From: Niveibacterium sp. SC-1
Lineage (GTDB): Bacteria; Pseudomonadota; Gammaproteobacteria; Burkholderiales; Rhodocyclaceae
Direction: 5' to 3'
Assembly (NCBI RefSeq): GCF_038235435.1
Contig: NZ_CP151275.1
Span: forward strand, 4,092,001 to 4,156,000
Length of the DNA stretch: 64,000 bases
The notes under the pieces are model-generated. The model did not search any database and had not been told where the DNA came from. It saw only the letters and a program-made list of their open reading frames with translations. This document shows positions 44,566 through 52,681 of the stretch, one piece after another. How positions within the stretch are numbered: the stretch's first letter is position 1; each line of letters begins with the position of its first letter. Both the position numbers and the translations under genes were made by a program.

Positions 44566-45306
44566 ATGAGCATCAAGAAGGCACTGATGGCGCTGTCGGT
44601 CGCTGCAGCGTGCGCAGTTCCCGGCCTGGCTAGCGCCAGTCCGATCACTGTAGGCGGTGTGACGTGGGATCCGGACGCGATCGACGACTTCGCTTCCGCT
44701 TCAAGCACCATTCACCAAGTCATCGACGGCGCGACTGGTGCCGTTGGGGGCTGGGGGCTGATCACCAGCATCAACGCGAGCGGTCCGGCCGCTTTCGCGC
44801 CGGGTGGCGAACTGACCTTTGTTTTCGGCGGCTTCACGCCGAAAGCAGGTCCCGTGATCCCGACAACCGTAGGTCAAGTCATTGAATACACGGGTGGGTG
44901 GGTCAAGGTCTACCGGGGCAACAGCGTTCAGGTGAACCAGTTCGACCTGTTCTCCGCGAACGCTGGCAACACGAGCGACGGCAGCCTGTGGCTGGACCTC
45001 ACCGCTCACGCCATCAACGGCGTCACGCTGACCGGCTTTGTCGGCGGTGTGGACTTCCTGGTGGGCTCGGGTCTGCTGGACGTAGTGGGCGGCTCCGCCC
45101 AAGCCAACTTCGACACCAACACGAAGCTCGGCGGCGCGGACTTCTCATTCACCAACAGCTTCACGGCGTTCCGCGGAGGCGGCTTCCTGGACGCTGGCGG
45201 CACCGGCAACTTCAAGTCCGACAGCATTCCGGAACCGGCATCGCTGGGACTGGTGGGACTGGCCATGCTCGGTCTTGGCTTCGCGCGCCGGAAGAAGCAA
45301 GCCTAA
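44566..45306 (+). CDS. PEP-CTERM sorting domain protein (exosortase substrate)
   Basis: The product is 246 aa. A signal peptide (about 1-25, ending ASAS) is followed by a Gly/Ser/Thr-rich, low-charge, cysteine-free body of beta-rich appearance. The C-terminus is the sorting signal: IPEP at 221-224, a hydrophobic helix LGLVGLAMLGLGF, and the basic tail ARRKKQA. XrtA is expected to cut at the PEP motif and anchor the protein to the surface or matrix. The body domain itself was not recognised. A strong sigma-54 promoter precedes it and a perfect terminator follows. It is the only PEP-CTERM substrate in the window. Confidence 0.93.
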   Translation: MSIKKALMALSVAAACAVPGLASASPITVGGVTWDPDAIDDFASASSTIHQVIDGATGAVGGWGLITSINASGPAAFAPGGELTFVFGGFTPKAGPVIPTTVGQVIEYTGGWVKVYRGNSVQVNQFDLFSANAGNTSDGSLWLDLTAHAINGVTLTGFVGGVDFLVGSGLLDVVGGSAQANFDTNTKLGGADFSFTNSFTAFRGGGFLDAGGTGNFKSDSIPEPASLGLVGLAMLGLGFARRKKQA

Positions 45307-45326
45307 GCTGTTTCTAACAGCACGGG

Positions 45327-45367
45327 AAAAAGCAAGGGGGCCACCAAAGGTGGCCCCCTTGCTTTTT
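45327..45367 (+). terminator. Strong intrinsic terminator after the PEP-CTERM gene
   Basis: A perfect 19-bp stem (AAAAAGCAAGGGGGCCACC with its complement) closes an AAA loop and ends in five T, 20 bases after the stop codon. Confidence 0.93.
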
Positions 45368-45820
45368 GGCGCTGCACGGCCTGCCACCAACACAGGCCCT
45401 GAAGCGCGTACCGAGCCGTGACCGGCATCTCTTCGCCAAACGCGACTGAATCAGTTCAGGATTTTCTGAAACACCAAAATCCTTGTCAGCTTCAGACTTC
45501 CGTTACAACTGATCTGCTCGACATGAGCGATCGCTGCAATAGCCATCGGCCGCCTCGCCCGTCGCGGCACGCCGGCGGGCCAAGGCGCGATCAGAATCGC
45601 AATCGCGCCTACCGCCAGAGCCCTGGCCACAGCGCCTGCACTGTCAATACATCCGTTGCCCAACCCTTGGGGCAACGCCAGCACGACACACTCGCGCCAA
45701 ATGCGGTCGCACATGAGCCGATTGGGCACGGAAGAACTCAAGAATCAACCCCAGCTGATCGGATGCCAATCAGTCGCTGTTCCTAGGTCACTTTTGCTGT
45801 GACTCAGCCTCGAGTGAGCG

Positions 45821-45851
45821 CTGACAAGGTTCGTTCCATCTCCCGTAGAAT
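45821..45851 (+). promoter_or_regulatory. Candidate sigma-70 promoter for the GT-C-like gene
   Basis: CTGACA (45821-45826) and TAGAAT (45846-45851) each match the consensus at five of six bases; the spacing of 19 is slightly long. The predicted start is about 25 bases before the GTG at 45882, which has no clear ribosome site. Confidence 0.4.
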
Positions 45852-45881
45852 CCCTAGCCTCGACTTCGAACTCTCGCACCA

Positions 45882-47924
45882 GTGAGTCAATCAACCGCGC
45901 GCCCGACGACACTCTTCCATGTCGCGATTCTTCTGCTTGCGACCACTGCCACCGTCCTTGTAAGCCTAATGGAGGGCAAGGACTTCAGTTGGGACTTTGT
46001 TAACTACCACCTGTATGGACCGTTCGCTGTCTTCGATCCGCTCCGCCTCAAACATGACTTCATGGCGGCAGGCCCTCAAGCCTATTTGAATCCCGTACTC
46101 CACATTCCCTTGTACTGGATGATCCAGTATGGCTGGCCGGACTGGCTTGCCAGCTCCTCTCTCGCGGCGCTGCACTCGCTATCAATCTGGTGCATTTACG
46201 CGATCTCGAGCCTGCTTATCGGGAACGCAAACGTTCCCGGTGACCGACGAGCTGGGTTGGCGTGGGCCGTACTCGCGAGCACGACCGCGTTGGCTGCCCC
46301 GGTATTCCTTGGCCTAGCCGGCAGCAGCTTCACCGATCCAAGCGGAGCGGTCTTGGTCCTGGCTAGCGTAATGACGCTACTTAAAGCCTTTCGCCATGAC
46401 GACACAGCAAACGTTCGTCTTGTCTTGATTAGCGGCTTCCTATTTGGACTCGCTCTCGGCGCAAAGCTCACTCATCTGATATACGCGCCGGCGTTCTTTA
46501 TCTCGACTCTCGTCGGCGCATCGCGGCGATCGTTGGTTCGCGCGCTTGCCGCGTTGTCGCTTGGCTGCGTCGCCGGTCTGATTTTGATCGGGGGATATCA
46601 CGCCGCCAATCTCTATCGCGAATTCGGCAATCCCTTCTTCCCACTTTTCAACCAGTATTTTCAGTCACCATTTTACGGCCTCGATGCCGCCAGAACTCAC
46701 ACACGATTCTTGCCGGACTCTGCGTTCGAATACCTCATACGGCCGCTGCGTATGGCTCAACCCTTTACGGGCGTTTACTACGAACGAAAAGCACCGGACG
46801 TCCGTTTACTTGCTTTGTGCGTCGCCATCATCGCATCCGTACCTTTTCTGTTCTTCAGAAGGCAGGCAATTTCCAGCCGAGGGCAAAAATCTGATCAAAA
46901 CCTTGCAACGCCGGCAGTCGCGCCTTTCTGGGCGTTTTTTGGAGCTTCCTATGGATGCTGGCTCGTTTCCGGGGCAAATGGACGATACGGCTTGTGCCTC
47001 CTGCTTCTCGTGGGTCCGGCGTTAGTGCTGGCTGTGCGGAACTGGCCAAAGCTCGTCGCCACAACTTTCGTCGGCGTTGTGCTGGTCGCGCAAGTCTTTT
47101 TGCTCTTCACGACGGACAACCTTCGCTGGAACCCCATACCTTGGTCAGGCCGATGGTTTTACAAGAACATAGATACTCAGGAGCTTGAGAAGCCCCATGG
47201 ATACTTGCTCTTCGATTCAAATTCCAGCTCTTTTCTGTTCCCTAGCCTTCACCCCGGATCTGCGTACTTCGCGGTCCAGGGTCAGTATTCAGCGCCTGAG
47301 ATCGGCCCGGTCAGAGAGCGCCTGGACCGATTCATTTCCACGTGGGACGGGAACCTTCGCGTACTCGGGTCAGCCAATCTTGCTCAAGTCACAAGCGGCG
47401 ATTTCTCAAGCTTCATACTCGGCGCGAACCGCGCGCTGCAGTTTCAAGGTCTCGTCGTCAGAACCGACGACTGCAGATATTCACAGGCGTCCGTTTGGCC
47501 GATCGATGGACCAGCAAGGGCGCAGGTGGGCCGTACAGGCGTCGACTTCGTAATAGCAACCTGCGGCGTCGTTCGTGGCTCGAAGCCGTCCGCTGAACTC
47601 ACTGCCCGTCGCGCGCGCATTCACCAGGCCTTCGGAAGGATCCAAGCTGCTTGTCCATCGTGGTTTTCGCCTGCGGCAACCGAACCGCCGGTCCAACGCG
47701 CTTCGCAAACGTGGTTTCATCACTACGCGGCGACCGATGTGACGCTGGCTGTGGGCAAGGACGCGGTTTTCCTTTCGCGCTACGAGTTCGGTCCTTTTGA
47801 CGTGCCTTTGGGCACGCTGGACCAGTGGCTCGGTTCCTCGCCGCCCGCCCTAAGGTGCGCCCCCCTGCCGCGTCATTATATTGACGCCGGATGGTCGGGG
47901 TCAGGGTCGAGCAGGTCTCGATAG
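45882..47924 (+). CDS. Multi-pass membrane protein, probable GT-C-like glycosyltransferase
   Basis: The product is 680 aa with about ten hydrophobic segments in residues 12-420 and a soluble C-terminal part (about 420-680). The first periplasmic loop carries EGKDFSWDFVNYHLYGP, an acidic motif placed like the catalytic loop of GT-C (GT39/GT87-type) polyprenyl-phosphate-sugar glycosyltransferases. The family was not identified precisely. The start is GTG without an obvious ribosome site; ATG at 45969 is an alternative. Base composition is lower in GC than the XrtA locus. The last 49 bases overlap the convergent GT4 gene. Confidence 0.7.
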   Translation: MSQSTARPTTLFHVAILLLATTATVLVSLMEGKDFSWDFVNYHLYGPFAVFDPLRLKHDFMAAGPQAYLNPVLHIPLYWMIQYGWPDWLASSSLAALHSLSIWCIYAISSLLIGNANVPGDRRAGLAWAVLASTTALAAPVFLGLAGSSFTDPSGAVLVLASVMTLLKAFRHDDTANVRLVLISGFLFGLALGAKLTHLIYAPAFFISTLVGASRRSLVRALAALSLGCVAGLILIGGYHAANLYREFGNPFFPLFNQYFQSPFYGLDAARTHTRFLPDSAFEYLIRPLRMAQPFTGVYYERKAPDVRLLALCVAIIASVPFLFFRRQAISSRGQKSDQNLATPAVAPFWAFFGASYGCWLVSGANGRYGLCLLLLVGPALVLAVRNWPKLVATTFVGVVLVAQVFLLFTTDNLRWNPIPWSGRWFYKNIDTQELEKPHGYLLFDSNSSSFLFPSLHPGSAYFAVQGQYSAPEIGPVRERLDRFISTWDGNLRVLGSANLAQVTSGDFSSFILGANRALQFQGLVVRTDDCRYSQASVWPIDGPARAQVGRTGVDFVIATCGVVRGSKPSAELTARRARIHQAFGRIQAACPSWFSPAATEPPVQRASQTWFHHYAATDVTLAVGKDAVFLSRYEFGPFDVPLGTLDQWLGSSPPALRCAPLPRHYIDAGWSGSGSSRSR

Positions 47925-49030
47925 GCTTCGGCGGCAGCTCTCCATGACCAGGACTGGCGGGCGAAGTCCGACAAAATCAGCGCGTTCATCGCTCTTTCGT
48001 CGTCTCCCATATCGAGCCAAGCCTCAATCGCATTTTTCCATGACGATGTATTGCTCCCGGCTTCGTCGACCGGCAAATGAATAACCCGCTCGCTTACTCC
48101 TGGCAAGCTCACAGCGACCTCCGATCCAATAGCGACTTGCAGCCCGCAAGCCAGAGCCTCTTGGACGACGAGCGGGAAACCCTCGCCGTAGCTGGGCAGA
48201 ACTAGAAGGTCTGCGGCGCTGTACCACTGCGCCAGCCCCGCCGAAGCCAGATGGCTCTTCACGAACACGTTGGACAAGCCCCACTCGTCCGGCCGCATCG
48301 GACCGTCGCCGACAAAATACCAGTCGGCTGCCTGTAGAACACCTGCCAGCCGCCGGAGCATTCCCAGCCCCTTTTTCTCCACGAACCTGCCAACAAACAA
48401 CAGCGCAGGGCGGTTCGGGTCTCGCAGCAGCCCGCGGCGCAACGCATCCCTCCGTGCCGCACTGGCTGGCGCGAATATCACAGCATCTACGCCGTTCGGT
48501 ATCAGCCGGGCATCGGGCCTGCGTCGACCCACGTGATCGCGAACCGCCGCGCTGATAAAGACAACGCTCCGGGCGTGGGCGACCATGACACTGGTCACGA
48601 GGCGATTGCCCAAAGAAACAATGAGGGACACAAAACGGCTTTTATATGGAACGTCGCCTACATGTTGGATTAGCAAGTATGGCTTACGACGCATCCCAGC
48701 AAATAGTGCAGCCGCGATGCACGGCATGTACAGACTTTCGTGCACGATAAGAACATCAACCCGCCCCAGTTCCCTCCAGAGCCGCCCGAGCGCCCGGACT
48801 CCCCAAATTGGCACCGGTATCCCGGTACGCTGCTCGATGCCGTTCCAGCACGGTACACAGAGCCAGTCGTCATCGCACGGCCGCTCTACGCTGTCAGTGC
48901 CGGCACTGATCCATTTGACGGAAATGTCCAGCGACTTCAATTCCAGGCCGAGACGGTACGCTACCCGCTCCACCCCCCCTCCGTGCGAAGCCTCATAGGG
49001 GGACAGCATCAGAACGCGACACGCAACCAC
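47876..49030 (-). CDS. GT4 glycosyltransferase
   Basis: The product is 384 aa. It starts (GTG) near RVLMLSPYEASHGGGVERVA, the GT4 glycine loop. Donor-site motifs are RLIPNGVDAVIFAP, LLFVGRFVEKKGLGML, WYFVGDGPM and SYGEGFPLVVQEALACGLQ with the E-x7-E glutamates. It is downstream of a methyltransferase by 11 bases and convergent with the GT-C-like gene, in the less GC-rich segment. Confidence 0.87.
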   Translation of the reverse strand: MVACRVLMLSPYEASHGGGVERVAYRLGLELKSLDISVKWISAGTDSVERPCDDDWLCVPCWNGIEQRTGIPVPIWGVRALGRLWRELGRVDVLIVHESLYMPCIAAALFAGMRRKPYLLIQHVGDVPYKSRFVSLIVSLGNRLVTSVMVAHARSVVFISAAVRDHVGRRRPDARLIPNGVDAVIFAPASAARRDALRRGLLRDPNRPALLFVGRFVEKKGLGMLRRLAGVLQAADWYFVGDGPMRPDEWGLSNVFVKSHLASAGLAQWYSAADLLVLPSYGEGFPLVVQEALACGLQVAIGSEVAVSLPGVSERVIHLPVDEAGSNTSSWKNAIEAWLDMGDDERAMNALILSDFARQSWSWRAAAEAYRDLLDPDPDHPASI

Positions 49031-49041
49031 TTGGGAGCGCT

Positions 49042-49791
49042 CTAGGCGCGCTTACGCGCCAGCACGGCATAGATCGCCGCATTGTCCAGAACAATAGGGC
49101 CCGGCGTGACGGAATCTTCCATCCACATCCGCGGATAGGTAATCAAAGCCAGGATTGCTGCCAGCCCGCGCCCTACAACTCCGAGCCGACTTAGCGCAAA
49201 GCTCACGCCCAACAAGCGAATTTGGGTCGACCACGCCAGAGGCCCGACTACAGGCCGCACTGACAGCACCTCGAACCCCCCGGCCTCGATTTCTCTGATT
49301 AGGCCCGCGCGCGTCCAGCGCCTATAGTCCCCGGGATGCGGGTGATAGAGCCACGCACCGTGTGTGGACAACAGTAAATGTCCGTCCTTTTCGAGAACAC
49401 GACGCGCTTCACTCAAGTAAAAGCCGACGTCCCATACATGCTCCAGAACCTGGAAGGACAACACCAGTTGAGCACTCGCATCACTTGCCGGCAAAGGACT
49501 ATCCGCCTCGAAGCGTAGGTCGGCTTTCGAATCCGCACCTATATCGGCCGTCACGTAGCGGCAGTCTGTCGAGAATATGGAACGGTAAGGGGCTTCGCCC
49601 GCGCCGTAATCGATCGCAAGGGGCATGCCAAGGCCGGGATCGAGTGACTGGCGGTCCGCCAACCAAGCGCCTTTCAGTGCGACAACGGCGGACACCAGAC
49701 ACCTCAGCGTGTAAGCGTCGTGCCTCCATAGCGGGGGCCGTCGGCGCGAGCTCTGCGTAGTCCACAATTCTTTTCCGCTAGATTTCTGCAT
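49042..49791 (-). CDS. Class I SAM-dependent methyltransferase
   Basis: The product is 249 aa. Methyltransferase-11-type motifs are AIDYGAGEAPYRSIF (motif I), VTADIGADSKADLRFEAD, LVLSFQVLEHVWDVGFYLSEARRVL split over about 110-135, and GHLLLSTHGAWLYHPHPGDY. A hydrophobic patch (about 195-220) near the C-terminus may touch the membrane. It probably methylates a sugar or lipid-linked glycan made by its neighbours. Confidence 0.8.
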   Translation of the reverse strand: MQKSSGKELWTTQSSRRRPPLWRHDAYTLRCLVSAVVALKGAWLADRQSLDPGLGMPLAIDYGAGEAPYRSIFSTDCRYVTADIGADSKADLRFEADSPLPASDASAQLVLSFQVLEHVWDVGFYLSEARRVLEKDGHLLLSTHGAWLYHPHPGDYRRWTRAGLIREIEAGGFEVLSVRPVVGPLAWSTQIRLLGVSFALSRLGVVGRGLAAILALITYPRMWMEDSVTPGPIVLDNAAIYAVLARKRA

Positions 49792-49961
49792 GGTCCAGCA
49801 TATCTCGGTGTTCTGTCGGCATGGCGCCTATTTCGCTGTGTTCTTTGGGGCCCCGCTGCTTCGCATTTGAGCGTCCTTGTGATGAGCCGCGGTGTCGCAT
49901 ATGGCGCGATCGCATTTTTCCTGCTCAGCTCCGGAGTCCATCGCGGCCAGGCATTTAGAGC

Positions 49962-50618
49962 TCAGGTAGATCGTTCGAACAAGGATGCAAACTGAAGTCT
50001 GTTCGTGAGCACGCCAAGCGCCCCTTCATGGCAACGCACGGGGTGAACCCGCGCCCGCTCCACCCAGCCCCTAGAAAGCAAATGCTCGACCCAACCCCAT
50101 TTGCGCTGATAGTTGTGTGGGGACGGTATTCCGAAACGCCTGTTGCCCAACTCGTCCAGTATTTGAAGCGTAGCCCGGCCCCAAACAGAGTCATACGTGT
50201 GATCCTTGAGCAACAAGAATCTCGACGAAACCCGTGCCAGCTCGTCCAAATAATAGACAGGCCGCGGACAGTGATGAAGGACGTCAATGGCGTAAGAGAG
50301 GTCGAACTGCCGATCTTGGAAAGGCAGCGATTCCCCCGTGTAGATCACAGGGTCGACGAGAACCTTTGAGCGCCGCTTCACGTCTAGCGGCACCAGTTCA
50401 TCACAATAGTCGGCTTCTCGCGTCTTTTGTGCGAACCACCCGTCGCCGCAGCCGAAATCAAGCACGCGCCTCTGTCGTCCGGCAAGCGCGAACAAGTCCG
50501 CAAACGACGTCCACGTTCTTTCCTTGTACTTGCTCAAGGCCCTAAGTCCGTTTCGATCTGGCAAATGACATGCGCAACGCCTCGAGAAAGAAGGCCGCAA
50601 GAAATACGGTGCCCGCAA
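49962..50618 (-). CDS. Class I SAM-dependent methyltransferase (start uncertain)
   Basis: The product is up to 218 aa. VLDFGCGDGWFAQKT (motif I), LVPLDVKRRSK, LSYAIDVLHHCPRPVYYLDEL and RFLLLKDHTYDSVWG are clear methyltransferase features. No ATG exists near the N-terminus: the frame opens with TTG at 50618, which would overlap the upstream GT2 gene by 77 bases. A TTG at 50537, just past the GT2 stop, is an alternative that starts at LSKYKERTW. The product probably acts on glycans of the same island. Confidence 0.75.
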   Translation of the reverse strand: MRAPYFLRPSFSRRCACHLPDRNGLRALSKYKERTWTSFADLFALAGRQRRVLDFGCGDGWFAQKTREADYCDELVPLDVKRRSKVLVDPVIYTGESLPFQDRQFDLSYAIDVLHHCPRPVYYLDELARVSSRFLLLKDHTYDSVWGRATLQILDELGNRRFGIPSPHNYQRKWGWVEHLLSRGWVERARVHPVRCHEGALGVLTNRLQFASLFERST

Positions 50619-51792
50619 TACCGAGAAGCGTGACTGAGGGAATGACCCAACGCATCACGGCGGACGGATCGAGGCCCCCGAAGCCCGCTTGCTCCCACAT
50701 CTCTATGGCGCGCACCGCGAAACTGATGCCCAAGAGAAAACATCCGAAGGCGCAAAGCACTCCTCGCTCCAGGGTGAACGCCTTCAGTATCCATGCGATT
50801 CGCCTGTCGGGAGGCAGCCAACCTGAATCGATTGCGATTACCTTAGACAGCACGGCGAACAACAACATCTGCACGCCCAATATCAGGGCGGCGCCGCTGT
50901 ATGCCATGGTATGGATGTCGAGCCCCAAACCGGCAAGCCGGGGCACACCCATGGAAATGGAAAGCAAGCCAGCAAGCCCCAACAGACAAAAGATTACGCC
51001 GGGCAAAAGAAAGAGCCAGCGAGGGCTGAAAAGCAGGAGGAAGCGCAGGTGTCGCCACCCGTCCCGCCAGGTCCGCAGGTGCGGCGGCCGCGAACGTCCG
51101 TCAGGGCTTAACACGACAGGCGTTTGGGCGATTCTGAAGTTACGCAGCCCCGCCTTGACTACGAGTTCGCTTGCGAACTCCATGCCCGCAGACTCCAGAT
51201 TCAGGCTCAGGGCCGCATCGCGATCGAACCCTCGCAGACCGCAGTGGAAGTCGCGAACGGGAAGGCGAAAGAACAACCTCCCGAGAAAGCTCAGCACAGG
51301 ATTGCCAAGATACCTGTGAAGAAGTGGCATTGCGCCTCTCTGAATTCCGCCAGCGAATCGATCTCCCATGACAAGCTGGTTGCCTTGTTGCAGGAGATTG
51401 AGCATCCCCTCCAGATCCGAGAAGTCGTAGCTGTGGTCCGCATCTCCCATGATGACGTAACGGCCGCGCGCCTCCCGGATGCCTGCAATCAAAGCGGCCC
51501 CATAACCTCGTTCCGCGACGTGGACGACTCGGGCGCCAGCTTCCACGGCAAGCTGTTGAGATCCGTCGGTCGAACCGTTGTCGGCAACCAAAACTTCCCC
51601 GGCAACGCCAGACCGCTGCAGAAAGGACTGCGCTTTGGCGACGCAGGAAGCGACCGTCTCCGCCTCGTCCAGGCACGGCATCAGCACCGTCAATTCGATA
51701 AATTGGTCACCCAAACTGTCAGGTCCTAGCAGTTCTTGTAAGCCGCGTTCGCAGGCAACGTTGTTGAAGAGTGTCACCGCCTTACATGGCAT
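50542..51792 (-). CDS. GT2 glycosyltransferase, polyprenyl-phosphate sugar synthase type, with membrane helices
   Basis: The product is 416 aa. The N-terminal GT-A domain has LTVLMPCLDEAETVASCV, EVLVADNGSTDGSQQLA, GYGAALIAGI and VIMGDADHSYDFSD (DxD-like). The C-terminal part (about 255-410) has four or more transmembrane helices, as in GtrB/DPM1-like enzymes. It should make a polyprenyl-phosphate-linked sugar usable by a GT-C enzyme. ATG at 51792 and GTG at 51885 are both possible starts; neither has a good ribosome site. A 12-C tract lies upstream (51922-51933). Confidence 0.85.
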   Translation of the reverse strand: MPCKAVTLFNNVACERGLQELLGPDSLGDQFIELTVLMPCLDEAETVASCVAKAQSFLQRSGVAGEVLVADNGSTDGSQQLAVEAGARVVHVAERGYGAALIAGIREARGRYVIMGDADHSYDFSDLEGMLNLLQQGNQLVMGDRFAGGIQRGAMPLLHRYLGNPVLSFLGRLFFRLPVRDFHCGLRGFDRDAALSLNLESAGMEFASELVVKAGLRNFRIAQTPVVLSPDGRSRPPHLRTWRDGWRHLRFLLLFSPRWLFLLPGVIFCLLGLAGLLSISMGVPRLAGLGLDIHTMAYSGAALILGVQMLLFAVLSKVIAIDSGWLPPDRRIAWILKAFTLERGVLCAFGCFLLGISFAVRAIEMWEQAGFGGLDPSAVMRWVIPSVTLLGIAGTVFLAAFFLEALRMSFARSKRT

Positions 51793-52182
51793 CGCCAAAC
51801 ACGTCGTCGCGCGTCTAGATGTGCGCTTGCCGATTCCGCATGGCAGGAGCGGGGCCATGGCACTGCACATGCCGGCCGAAGCCACAACGAAGGGCCCGCG
51901 GAAGCTGGAGTGTACGTGCTGCCCCCCCCCCCCGCGCCTGCCGTTGTCTCCAACGGTCCGCTAAAATCGCGCGAGCCCGGCACGAAGTGGCGGCCTTTGC
52001 GGGTGTGTCGCGCTCATGCGTAACGGCACTTCCCCCGCCCTTAAACGCAGGGACTCGCAACGCGAACTCCAGGTTTCTCGAATGTTGGATCGCACCTTTG
52101 GTGAGAGGCGCCAGATGGACGGGGTGGGTCGGGCCTAGCCCTGCGCTGCGCGGTTCAGCGGAACGGGGAGCCGCAAGTAACA
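51793..52182. other. Intergenic region with poly-C tract
   Basis: About 390 bases lie between pilin 2 (ends 52183) and the GT2 start. Notable are the 12-C run at 51922-51933 and the small inverted repeat CCGTTG/CAACGG at 51941-51956. A 169-aa minus-strand frame (51815-52324) runs through but has no gene-like composition. No promoter pair was convincing. Confidence 0.5.
51922..51933. repeat. Poly-C (poly-G on minus strand) tract, 12 bases
   Basis: Twelve consecutive C upstream of the GT2 gene. Runs of this length are prone to slippage and occur at phase-variable loci. It lies about 37 bases before the alternative GTG start at 51885. Confidence 0.9.
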
Positions 52183-52605
52183 TCAGCAGCCCGGAGGGCT
52201 CATTTCCGGCGCCATAGTCGTAGAGCAGGTCCACCTTCCAGAGTCCGTCGCGTAGACGTAAGTTATCGACTGGCCTGCCACTTTGGGATTTATCCCCGCG
52301 GCATAGGTTGCAGCGATAGTGCACGTGAGCGATGACGCCCCCCCCCCCGGGGTGAATGTGGTGTCCATAATGTAGTGTCCGCTGGGAGTGGCCGCAGAGG
52401 GCAAAGCACAGCCGGCCGCCCCGCTGTCGGACATGGCCTCCGCGATGCGGGACTTGAAACCGTCGATGAACGCAGGGCCTTCCGCCGCCTGAGCCCTGCC
52501 GACGTAGTCCTGATACATCGGGATCGCTATCGCAGCCAAAATCCCAATGATTGCGACCACGATCATCAGCTCGATTAGCGTGAAGCCAGTTTCTCTGCGC
52601 GACAT
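52183..52605 (-). CDS. Type IV pilin (second copy) containing an 11-G tract
   Basis: The product is 140 aa. The short prepilin leader MSRRETG is followed by [20 protein letters not shown] (N-methylated Phe1, Glu5). The C-terminal disulfide cysteines (Cys66, about 95, about 128 and the last residue) and the ending SPPGC resemble the neighbouring pilin's KPKGC, so the reading frame is intact with 11 G. The G tract (52338-52348) encodes Gly 87-89. ATG at 52617 is an alternative start, but the 7-residue leader from 52605 fits better. It lies downstream of pilin 1 behind a terminator hairpin. Confidence 0.9.
   Translation of the reverse strand: MSRRETGFTLIELMIVVAIIGILAAIAIPMYQDYVGRAQAAEGPAFIDGFKSRIAEAMSDSGAAGCALPSAATPSGHYIMDTTFTPGGGASSLTCTIAATYAAGINPKVAGQSITYVYATDSGRWTCSTTMAPEMSPPGC
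52338..52348. repeat. Poly-G tract (11) inside the pilin 2 coding region
   Basis: Eleven G on the coding (minus) strand, followed on the plus strand by GGGG. In the pilin frame it reads CCG GGG GGG GGG GCG. Loss or gain of one base would shift the frame after about residue 87. Confidence 0.9.
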
Positions 52606-52635
52606 CGAAGATTCCATTCGAATGCGATTGCTAAC

Positions 52636-52662
52636 AAAAGGGGCGCCGTAGCGCCCCTTTTT
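52636..52662 (-). terminator. Intrinsic terminator after pilin 1
   Basis: Stem AAAAGGGGCGC with its complement around loop CGTA, followed on the minus strand by TTTTGTTAG. It lies 20 bases after the pilin 1 stop and before the pilin 2 start, so it should reduce pilin 2 transcription relative to pilin 1. Confidence 0.85.
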
Positions 52663-52681
52663 CAGACTCGACGGTGGCCTA

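Larger units (their letters stand above)
45307..45881. other. Intergenic region with terminator and candidate promoter
   Basis: It holds the terminator at 45327-45367 and the promoter candidate at 45821-45851. Open frames on either strand across about 45418-45786 (122 aa plus, 96 aa minus) show no recognisable domain or ribosome site and are not called. The base composition begins to fall here toward the less GC-rich segment. Confidence 0.5.

Noticed and set aside
45418..45786. Small frames (122 aa plus, 96 aa minus) in the gap after the PEP-CTERM gene
   Set aside because: No recognisable family, no ribosome site, overlapping on both strands; treated as intergenic.
48970..48985. Poly-C run in the N-terminal part of the GT4 gene
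   Set aside because: About 7 bases only, encoding the normal Gly-Gly-Gly loop of GT4 proteins; too short to suggest slippage.
51815..52324. 169-aa minus-strand frame between pilin 2 and GT2
   Set aside because: No domain, no ribosome site and Arg/Ala/Gly-rich composition. It is noted only as the frame a 12-G slippage in pilin 2 would enter.
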